The notes beneath the pieces are model-generated. The model did not search any database, was not told the DNA's origin, and saw only the letters and a list, made by a program, of their open reading frames with translations. Below, piece after piece: positions 6,661 through 11,271 of a stretch of DNA of 11,271 nucleotides; positions within the stretch are counted from its first letter, which is position 1, and each line of letters starts with the position of its first letter. The stretch is from Coleofasciculus sp. S288 (GTDB taxonomy: Bacteria; Cyanobacteriota; Cyanobacteriia; Cyanobacteriales; Coleofasciculaceae): contig JAIUYC010000035.1 of the NCBI GenBank assembly GCA_020216575.1, forward strand, positions 1 through 11,271. The letters are read 5' to 3'. The position numbers were made by a program, and so were the translations under genes.

Positions 6661-7443
6661 ATGCTTAATCAGCTACAACTTATGCTCACTCAGTCTTATC
6701 AAGTTTGTCTTCAAACCATTCAATCTCTCTATTCTCGCAGCAAGTGGGTTGTCATCCTTTTGCTACTGGCTTTGTGTGTCAGCTGTTCTTCTCAGGAAGC
6801 TCCAGATGTTGAACTGAAACTCAGCGTGCAAGCCGCAGGTCGTCCTGGACTGTACAGCGTGACTGGCAATACCAATCTCCCCAACCAAAGTCAAATTACA
6901 GTAGCGGCGCTTCGCTATTTGCGTCCGACAAGCGATGAATTTTTGAGTTCTAACTCGGATGCAAGCTATTCCATTCTGGATCGCCAAATCGCCAGGGTGG
7001 AGAATGGAAAATGGCAAGCAACTCTGAATTTGTGGCAGGTTGCGCCGGATGGGCAGTTACAGGAAGCTTGGCAGCTCAATCAATCGCAAACTGGGGTGTC
7101 ACTTGACCCATCACCAGAGGTATCCTTTCTCGCCATTTTCGATCCACAGGGTCAGCTTCCGACTTCTGGACAACAACAGGTAAGTGTTCAAGAGCTTCAA
7201 GGGAGTCTTGTCCGGTTTACCAATGAAGGTCAATCCTATGTAAGGGCGAGTCAAACTCAACGAATTGCTCTCCCCAGTGGAAGACGACCACCACCTGTAC
7301 TTCGGGCTGAAGAGATTAACGACGGATGGGGTAAACGTTATGAGCTTGAACCGGAACCGGGAGTTGCCAGCACTATCCGTCCGCAACCGATCAAAACAAA
7401 GCAAAGTAACGCCCCGCTCTCACCTTCAGAAATTCTGCGCTGA
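6661..7443 (+). CDS. Predicted lipoprotein of unknown function
   Basis: No family is recognised. From the ATG at 6661 the protein has 260 residues; a GTG three codons earlier (6652) and an ATG at 6682 are alternative starts, and none has a clear Shine-Dalgarno. Basic residues (SRSK) precede a hydrophobic stretch (WVVILLLLALCV, residues 29-40) and a Cys at 42 in ALCVSCSSQ. This resembles a lipoprotein signal, but the box is imperfect because Cys sits at -3. The mature part reads as a beta-rich domain (VELKLSVQAAGRPGLYSVTG, then NTNLPNQSQITVAALRY; later KWQATLNLWQVAPDG) followed by a proline-rich, low-complexity C-terminus (SGRRPPPVLRAEE and EPEPGV). This suggests an envelope protein facing the periplasm. 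It is flanked by the 86-bp element upstream and nested repeats starting 5 bp after its stop, so it is probably transcribed alone. Confidence 0.65.
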   Translation: MLNQLQLMLTQSYQVCLQTIQSLYSRSKWVVILLLLALCVSCSSQEAPDVELKLSVQAAGRPGLYSVTGNTNLPNQSQITVAALRYLRPTSDEFLSSNSDASYSILDRQIARVENGKWQATLNLWQVAPDGQLQEAWQLNQSQTGVSLDPSPEVSFLAIFDPQGQLPTSGQQQVSVQELQGSLVRFTNEGQSYVRASQTQRIALPSGRRPPPVLRAEEINDGWGKRYELEPEPGVASTIRPQPIKTKQSNAPLSPSEILR

Positions 7444-7479
7444 TTAGCTAATACTAAGTTGCAGCCTAATGTAGAACTT

Positions 7480-7528
7480 GTAGAGCAGGCATCTTGCCTA
7501 CGGTTGACAGGCGAGACGCCTGTCCTAC
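7480..7528. repeat. Three-way-junction type intergenic repeat
   Basis: GTAG (7480-7483) and CTAC (7525-7528) close a unit holding two hairpins: AGGCA-TCT-TGCCT (7487-7499) and GACAGGCG-AGA-CGCCTGTC (7506-7524, 8 bp). Repeats of this form (GCAGGCATCTTGCCT with AGGCGAGACGCCT) are familiar from cyanobacterial intergenic DNA; the function is unknown. Confidence 0.7.
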
Positions 7529-7570
7529 GTTTGATGTCAGGACTTACGCACAGACGCCACATCTCCGTAG

Positions 7571-7590
7571 GGACACGATATATCGTGTCC
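7571..7590. repeat. Perfect 20-bp palindrome
   Basis: GGACACGATATATCGTGTCC is its own reverse complement. It sits between the left end of the outer element and the left end of the inner one. It resembles a common cyanobacterial intergenic repeat rather than a specific operator, since no gene lies close by. Confidence 0.75.
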
Positions 7591-7713
7591 AGGACTTACG
7601 CAACTGGCCTATTATTTTCAGTTCGTAGTGAGGACTTTAGTCCTCATTCCCAAGGGCTAAAGCCCTTACTACAAACAAAAAACCAGATTTTTTGTGGCAC
7701 TTGCGTAAGTCCT
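7591..7713. mobile_element. Inner MITE-like element nested in the outer one
   Basis: AGGACTTACGCA (7591-7602) and TGCGTAAGTCCT (7702-7713) are perfect inverted ends, the same termini as the surrounding element. Flanks CGTGTCC (left) and AGTGTCC (right) agree at 6 of 7 bases, a possible target duplication. The interior holds the hairpin repeat at 7625-7672. The order A-B-B'-A' indicates one copy inserted into another, not a tandem duplication. Confidence 0.6.
7625..7672. repeat. Double-hairpin intergenic repeat
   Basis: GTAGT (7625-7629) and ACTAC (7668-7672) close two hairpins: TGAGGACT-TT-AGTCCTCA (7629-7646) and AAGGGCT-AA-AGCCCTT (7652-7667). Same architecture as the repeat at 7480-7528 but with different stems. 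It is a known style of cyanobacterial dispersed repeat, here carried inside the inner mobile element. Confidence 0.7.
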
Positions 7714-7851
7714 AGTGTCCTTACAATGGGTGGTTTAGAGGCTTTCTTTGCGTAAGTCCTGACGTTTGAACACAACTTGGTATTAATCTTTCTGCTAAGC
7801 TAACCGAGGGTTAACAGATGGTAGGCGGTGAGGAGAATAAGCCATATCAGT

Positions 7852-8967
7852 ATGAGAAAACGTATCGGGCTGGCTGTGCTAGGATTTGCCCTCAATTTCG
7901 CAGTCGCTTCACGGATTGCCTCTCAAGCTAGGGTACATCAGCCTACTCCTTTTGCCTCCCTTGCCCCAACCTTGACTAAACAGCAGATGCAGGCGGAGCA
8001 TAACCTGCTGAGGGTTACGGATTTTTCTAGAAAAGACGTGAATAACAACACGCTTGACAGCAGTTTAGCTATCCATCTTGAACCCAATGAGCTGTTGCCG
8101 CGTGGAAAAAATATATCGATGGATGGACTGTACGCTCAAGCTGTAAGTCAAGACATCCCTGAAACGGAAGATGGAGAGCGTTTCCGGCGGATTATGCAGC
8201 AGGCACGATCGCAAAAACTCCACGAGCGCCCGATGGGAGATATCATGCAAGCGATCGCTAATTCCTTCCTAGGTACTGCCTATAAGGCAGGGTTGTTAGA
8301 CGAATCCAAGGAAGAAACCCTTGTTGTTACCCTCACTCAATTTGACTGCGTTTTGTTTCTAGAAACCGTGCTTGCGATCGCACGGGGTGTCGCTATACAA
8401 GATTACTCCTATCAAACCTTTAGCGATCGCATTCAAGACCAACGCTATCGAGATGGTCAGATGGATGGCTATTGTAGCCGATTGCATTATTTTTCTGAAT
8501 GGATCGTTGACAACGAGAAACGGGGTACGCTGCAAAACATGGATCGGGAACTGAGGGGTGTGCCGCTCAATAAGAACTTGAACTTCATGAGTACGCATCG
8601 GCAGAGTTACCCACGCTTGAGCGACGATGCAACTTACCAGTGCATTGCCGAAATGGAATCCAAGTTCAATGATGTAGCCATTAATTACATCCCCACAAAC
8701 CAGATTCGTCGCGTGTATCCTCAGCTACAACCGGGAGACATTGTTGCCGTCGCGACGAACATCTCTGGTTTGGATGTTACCCATACCGGATTAGTGTATC
8801 GTTCCCCAGATGGCAAAATTGGTTTCATCCACGCTTCCCCAGCTGGGCAAGTAACAATTGCTCGTGATTTAGAGCGGTATGTCAGCAAGGTGGAAAATGC
8901 GATCGGCATTCTAGTAACTCGACCTGTTGATTCGCGCCAGGTCAGAGAGGCTAAAACATTTCGGTAG
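7852..8967 (+). CDS. DUF1460 domain protein, exported NlpC/P60-like cysteine hydrolase
   Basis: Predicted envelope hydrolase, probably cutting a peptide or amide bond in cell-wall material; members of DUF1460 belong to the NlpC/P60-like papain fold, but the substrate is not known here. From the ATG at 7852 it has 371 residues. A signal peptide fits the start (MRKR, then hydrophobic IGLAVLGFALNFAVAS). A long N-terminal region precedes the catalytic domain (about residue 110 onward). The likely nucleophile is Cys166 in QFDCVLFLETVLAIARG. The conserved RYRDGQMDGYCSRLHYFSEW block follows (His212), then GDIVAVATNISGLDVTHTGL with the catalytic-type His311, and GFIHASPAG (His327). An in-frame GTG at 7828 would add eight residues (MRRISHIS) before the signal peptide and is less likely; AGGAG at 7833 is too far from the ATG to decide. 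Confidence 0.85.
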   Translation: MRKRIGLAVLGFALNFAVASRIASQARVHQPTPFASLAPTLTKQQMQAEHNLLRVTDFSRKDVNNNTLDSSLAIHLEPNELLPRGKNISMDGLYAQAVSQDIPETEDGERFRRIMQQARSQKLHERPMGDIMQAIANSFLGTAYKAGLLDESKEETLVVTLTQFDCVLFLETVLAIARGVAIQDYSYQTFSDRIQDQRYRDGQMDGYCSRLHYFSEWIVDNEKRGTLQNMDRELRGVPLNKNLNFMSTHRQSYPRLSDDATYQCIAEMESKFNDVAINYIPTNQIRRVYPQLQPGDIVAVATNISGLDVTHTGLVYRSPDGKIGFIHASPAGQVTIARDLERYVSKVENAIGILVTRPVDSRQVREAKTFR

Positions 8968-9055
8968 AAATATATACGTAGACGAGGATGAGTGTCAAGT
9001 GAAGTTGTCAAGGGGTAAGTCCTGTGAATATTCCCCAAGTATTGCAACCAGCACA

Positions 9056-9586
9056 ATGAACAAAGAGAAAACTATTTTTAGGACTGATTGGATTACTGTC
9101 AAGGAAACGGCTAGGGGTTATCATTATCTAGAAAGAAAAGGCAGAGATTCTGTGGCGATATTTCTTGTGAGAAGAAGGAATCTTGACAGAGGAGAGTATG
9201 AAGTTCTGATTAGACAGCAGCCTCTTTGTATCGATATTCCCGATATTAACGAAGAACATAAACTCTATCCTTGCCCCATTACTGGGGGGATAGATGGCGG
9301 TGAGTTACCAGAGGAAGCAGCGGTAAGAGAGGTGTATGAGGAAGCTGGTTTTTCTGTTCAGCTTTTGCCGCTAGGGAAGTATATTGTTGGGACTCAAACG
9401 AATGAAATTTGCTATCTGTATTATGCTGATGTAACGGGTATAGAGCCGGACGTTGCACAGCAGGATGGCAGTTATTTTGAATCGATTAGCAAGAATGAAT
9501 GGCATTCTTTGGATTATTTGAATCAATGCGATTATTCGGCTTGTCAGATTGGGTATTTTAGATTGATAAATCTTCTTTATATTTGA
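9056..9586 (+). CDS. Nudix hydrolase
   Basis: Cytosolic, Mg2+-dependent pyrophosphohydrolase acting on a nucleoside diphosphate linked to another moiety; the ADP-ribose/nucleotide-sugar group is a guess from length and layout. The 176-residue protein has a complete Nudix box at residues 77-99: GGIDGGE, LPEEAAV, REVYEEAGF, matching GX5EX7REUXEEXGU with Glu92, Glu95 and Glu96 in the metal-binding helix. Flanking strands (SVAIFLVRRR and EYEVLIRQQP; then VGTQTNEICYLYYADV) fit the Nudix fold. The ATG at 9056 is chosen; the same frame is open back to 8927, but those codons overlap the DUF1460 gene and look non-coding. The gene appears more AT-rich than its neighbours and ends at a decayed tandem array. 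Confidence 0.85.
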   Translation: MNKEKTIFRTDWITVKETARGYHYLERKGRDSVAIFLVRRRNLDRGEYEVLIRQQPLCIDIPDINEEHKLYPCPITGGIDGGELPEEAAVREVYEEAGFSVQLLPLGKYIVGTQTNEICYLYYADVTGIEPDVAQQDGSYFESISKNEWHSLDYLNQCDYSACQIGYFRLINLLYI

Positions 9587-9598
9587 ACGCAACTTCGT

Positions 9599-9892
9599 AT
9601 TACCTGCCAATAGGAACCCAAATTCAATGAACTGATTGCCATTACCTGCCAATGGGAACCTAAATTCAACGAACAGGTTGCCATTACCTGCCAATGGGAA
9701 CCCGAATTCAAGGAACGGGCATCCATTCATAAGGAATGCTTTCATCTTTATTTGAAACGAGAAAACGTTTTTTATAAATGGGTATCCGAATTCAACGAAT
9801 GAGTACCCGTTCGTTATCATCAAGTTCATTTTCCTTTGGAACACGAACGGCTTACCTATGAATGGTTTCCTAAAACTAAGACAGAAAATCCC
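9599..9892. repeat. Decayed 42-bp tandem repeat array, about seven units
   Basis: Three clear units begin at 9599, 9641 and 9683 with ATTACCTGCCAATGGGAACC and continue AAATTCAACGAAC. The register holds further on: the unit at 9767 (ATGGGTATCCGAATTCAACG) and the one at 9851 (CTTACCTATGAATGG) match the same pattern, while those at 9725 and 9809 resemble each other, suggesting an 84-bp higher-order period. Because 42 is a multiple of three, the - strand is open across the whole array (9371-9964) and would read as 14-residue repeats of the type FPLAGNGNLFVEFR. That frame also runs 216 bp antisense into the Nudix gene, so I treat the array as non-coding. It lies between the convergent Nudix and Uma2 genes. 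Confidence 0.75.
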
Positions 9893-9924
9893 GGACGCAT
9901 GAAACCCTAAATCCACAGCCGATC

Positions 9925-9960
9925 TAAGCGATTCGCTTACGCGATAGCTTCGCTTCACGC
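9925..9960. repeat. Cyanobacterial GCTTCGC-type palindromic repeat
   Basis: TAAGCGA-T-TCGCTTA (9925-9939) is a perfect inverted repeat followed by CGCGATAGCTTCGCTTCACG. Strings of this kind recur in cyanobacterial intergenic DNA. The remainder of 9961-10024 shows nothing recognisable. Confidence 0.5.
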
Positions 9961-10024
9961 ACACATTTCATTGCTCTTGCAGGAGTAATGCCACTATCTG
10001 GATAAGTACTTGTTTCTCAAGGAT

Positions 10025-10618
10025 TCAAGGATTCAGGATGGGGGTTAGATCGAGAACAAACCCAGGCAGCACGTCTTCGCCAGACAGTGTCGGTGGTTCC
10101 TCAACAGAGAAGTTAATCGTTTCTACATCCCGATTGGGTCGGTAGATTTCAACTAAGGGCGTTTGAGGGTCAATCAGCCAGCCCAAGCGAGTACCGTTAG
10201 CCTGGTACTCTTGCATTTTTGCTCGTAAATCTTTCAAGGAATCGGTTTCAGAACGGAGTTCGATGACAAAATCTGGACACAGGGGAGGGAAGCGCTTCCT
10301 ATCCTGAGCGGGTAAGGCTTCCCATCGTTCTAGTATCACCCAGGAAGCATCAGGGGAACGCTTGGCACTATTGGGTAATCGGAACTCAGTAGAGGAGTCA
10401 AAGACTTTTCCCAGTTTTGTCTGACGATTCCATAAACCAAGTTGCAGGTTGAGATCTGAATTTCTAATCCCGCTTTCGCCGCCAGTTGGGGGCATAATTA
10501 TCAGTTCTCCTTGGGCTGTTAGCTCTAACCGCCATTCTTCGTTAGCCACACACAGTTGATAAAACTGCTCGTCTGTCAGACCTACAGCAGGGGGTACATT
10601 CAGAGTCAGAGTTTCCAT
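10025..10618 (-). CDS. Uma2 family (DUF820) restriction-endonuclease-fold protein
   Basis: Member of the Uma2/DUF820 family, which is greatly expanded in cyanobacteria and has a PD-(D/E)XK nuclease fold; the biological role is not established. The 197-residue protein has the usual family length. It starts METLTLNVPPAVGLTDEQFY, carries the LELTAQGELIIMPPTGGESG segment, and then the probable active-site residues: Asp90 in RSPDASWV, Asp116 and Glu120 in CPDFVIELRS, followed by LRAKMQEYQANGTRLGWLID (Lys134 in that helix) and the closing DVLPGFVLDLTPI. The chosen ATG at 10618 matches family starts; the frame stays open upstream to 10711 but that part looks non-coding. It faces a broken DUF433 gene across a 62-bp gap containing a HIP1 site. 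Confidence 0.9.
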   Translation of the reverse strand: METLTLNVPPAVGLTDEQFYQLCVANEEWRLELTAQGELIIMPPTGGESGIRNSDLNLQLGLWNRQTKLGKVFDSSTEFRLPNSAKRSPDASWVILERWEALPAQDRKRFPPLCPDFVIELRSETDSLKDLRAKMQEYQANGTRLGWLIDPQTPLVEIYRPNRDVETINFSVEEPPTLSGEDVLPGFVLDLTPILNP

Positions 10619-10680
10619 CGGTAATGCGATCGCATTCAGGGTTAATTCTATTATGAGCGAATCGTATTTCCTCCACGCTG

Positions 10681-10827
10681 TTGTATGGGGCGATCGCACT
10701 TGAACCCGCACCTATAGAAACGGATGCTCAAGGTGTTGTGCGAGTTGCTAAAACTCGCATCACGTTAGACACTGTTGTGACTGCTTTTCTGGAGGGATGT
10801 ACGCCAGAGGAAATAGGAAGTACGTGA
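10681..10827 (+). pseudogene. Truncated DUF433 domain remnant
   Basis: The frame reads IALEPAPIETDAQGVVRVAK, then TRITLDTVVTAFLEGCTPEE, then IGST and a stop. This matches the N-terminal half of DUF433 proteins, antitoxin-like DNA-binding proteins often paired with DUF5615 PIN-type toxins. The second half is missing. The only start in frame is a TTG at 10681; the first family-like codons follow a HIP1 site (10690-10697). The stop is directly followed by the repeat at 10831, so an insertion or deletion bounded by that repeat probably removed the rest. No partner toxin gene is seen. Confidence 0.75.
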
Positions 10828-10830
10828 CTG

Positions 10831-10860
10831 TTATAGCAACCGCCAAGGCGGTTAGGACAT
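10831..10860 (+). repeat. Dispersed short repeat, copy 2 (hairpin intact)
   Basis: TTATAGCAACCGCCAAGGCG followed by GTTAGGACAT; AACCGCC (10838-10844) pairs with GGCGGTT (10847-10853) around a 2-nt turn. It begins 3 bp after the stop of the DUF433 remnant. Related copies are at 2291-2319 and 11094-11124. Confidence 0.65.
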
Positions 10861-10870
10861 ATATAAATTT

Positions 10871-10901
10871 AGTAGAGACGTTCCGGTGGAACGTCTTTAC
10901 T
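10871..10901. repeat. Hairpin repeat AGACGTTCC/GGAACGTCT
   Basis: AGTAGAGACGTTCC (10871-10884) pairs with GGAACGTCTTTACT (10888-10901) around the 3-nt loop GGT, with 13 Watson-Crick pairs and one G-U. The GTAGAGACGTTCC form is a familiar cyanobacterial dispersed repeat. No adjacent gene makes a terminator role likely. Confidence 0.7.
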
Positions 10902-11199
10902 CATCAATATACTCTTGTAGTAAAAACAGTTCAGTCAGCCACTTGACCCTAATTTCCGTACTTTTGTTTTTTTTGACAAGCGATCGCATATTGATATCCC
11001 TCTTATTCAACCAATCTTTTTTAACCATCGGCGAGTTCTATATCAACGAATTGTTTAAAGAAGTATTGAGTCTTCCCTCAGTCTACATGCTTCTATGTCC
11101 TAAGAGTTCTGGCTGTTGCTATATCAGTTTGCACTCTAGTAGAAACTCATAGGTTCCGGCGATCGCACTCTATCCAATAAAGGACTTCCAAGAAATAAA
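10902..11199. other. Stretch without a convincing gene
   Basis: AT-rich DNA with two HIP1 sites (10980-10987, 11159-11166) and a T-run near 10965-10975. On the - strand a 43-codon frame (10897-11028) ends in TEIRVKWLTELFLLQEYIDE, and an adjacent frame upstream (QYFFKQFVDIELADG) stops where the first begins; together they could be a frameshifted gene remnant. The + strand frame across 10886-11152 is rich in Ser, Leu and Cys and looks spurious. Confidence 0.35.
11094..11124 (-). repeat. Dispersed short repeat, copy 3 (inverted relative to copy 2)
   Basis: Reading on the - strand it is ATATAGCAACAGCCAGAACT then CTTAGGACATA, which agrees with the copy at 10831-10860 at about 24 of 31 positions. 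The mismatches have destroyed the central hairpin. The two copies face each other about 230 bp apart and could be the ends of a degraded element. Confidence 0.5.
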
Positions 11200-11271
11200 T
11201 TATCCATTACCCCTAGGATTAAAGGAGGGCGGGTTTTGTACAGATGCTATCCATTTGTCCACCGATTTAAT
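11200..11271 (-). CDS. Possible 3' end of a gene entering from the right edge
   Basis: On the - strand the frame from the window edge reads IKSVDKWIASVQNPPSFNPR then GNG and a TAA stop at 11200-11202. The composition (W, NPPSFNPRGNG) looks protein-like, but only 23 codons are visible and a second frame is also open for most of this length. No family is recognised. Confidence 0.25.
   Translation of the reverse strand: MKSVDKWIASVQNPPSFNPRGNG

Larger units (their letters stand above)
7538..7761. mobile_element. Outer MITE-like element with CAGGACTTACGCA ends
   Basis: Perfect 13-bp terminal inverted repeats CAGGACTTACGCA (7538-7550) and TGCGTAAGTCCTG (7749-7761); the match extends to 15 bp (GTCAGG...) with the flanking bases. 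The 8-bp ACGTTTGA occurs at 7527-7534 and again directly after the right end at 7762-7769, which looks like a target duplication offset by 3 bp on the left. It has no coding capacity. It contains the 20-bp palindrome at 7571-7590 and a second element with the same termini (7591-7713). Confidence 0.7.
7449..7785. repeat. Outermost of three nested inverted-repeat pairs
   Basis: TAATACTAAGTTG (7449-7461) and CAACTTGGTATTA (7773-7785) are inverted copies differing at one position (a G-U pair in RNA). They enclose a GTAG...CTAC hairpin repeat (7480-7528) and the two CAGGACTTACGCA-bounded elements. Removing the 7538-7761 element would leave a compact unit of about 110 bp, so the later element appears to have inserted into an older repeat. 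No gene is seen anywhere in 7444-7851. Confidence 0.6.

Noticed and set aside
9599..9724. CRISPR array
   Set aside because: The 42-bp units are contiguous with no unique spacers and no cas genes are nearby.
9371..9964. 197-codon open frame on the - strand across the tandem array
   Set aside because: It overlaps the well-supported Nudix gene by 216 bp, is rich in Phe/Ile/Asn, and its openness follows from a 42-bp period divisible by three. Kept only as part of the repeat description.
10897..11028. 43-codon frame on the - strand ending LLQEYIDE
   Set aside because: Plausible residue composition but very short, with no family match; could be a frameshifted remnant but not enough to call a gene.
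10886..11152. 88-codon open frame on the + strand
   Set aside because: It starts inside a hairpin repeat, crosses another repeat copy, and has a low-complexity Ser/Leu/Cys composition without a domain.

Overview
This window reads as chromosomal DNA of a cyanobacterium. It carries 14 copies of the HIP1 octamer GCGATCGC, a full-length gun4 (found only in oxygenic phototrophs), an ictB homologue, and many short palindromic repeats typical of cyanobacterial intergenic DNA. The repeat load and intergenic lengths suggest a filamentous or large-genome species, but that is inference and the genus cannot be read from the sequence.

Left part (1-5505), all on the + strand: the 3' part of a NarL/LuxR-type response regulator, closely followed by a stand-alone RfaE2-type heptose-1-phosphate adenylyltransferase with a hairpin behind it; gun4 (magnesium chelatase activator); a GAF protein with a histidine-kinase-like C-terminus that has lost its phospho-acceptor histidine and most ATP-binding motifs; and ictB (polytopic O-antigen-ligase-like protein, historically linked to bicarbonate accumulation). 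ictB converges on smpB (- strand), with a repeat-rich hairpin region between them.

Middle part (6109-7851): a long, highly palindromic region upstream of smpB; an 86-bp MITE-like element flanked by perfect 9-bp direct repeats; a predicted lipoprotein of unknown function; and three inverted-repeat pairs nested inside one another, two of them ending in CAGGACTTACGCA-type termini.

Right part (7852-11271): an exported DUF1460 (NlpC/P60-like) cysteine hydrolase; a Nudix hydrolase; a decayed 42-bp tandem repeat array; a Uma2-family nuclease-fold protein (- strand); a truncated DUF433 gene remnant; and a repeat-rich tail without a convincing gene, except perhaps the last codons of a gene entering from the right on the - strand.

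The genes do not form one pathway. Housekeeping and photosynthesis genes (gun4, smpB, ictB) are interspersed with mobile and repeat DNA. No defence island, CRISPR array, biosynthetic cluster or clearly new multi-gene system was seen. The most unusual items are the degenerate histidine kinase, the two small mobile-element structures and the tandem array.
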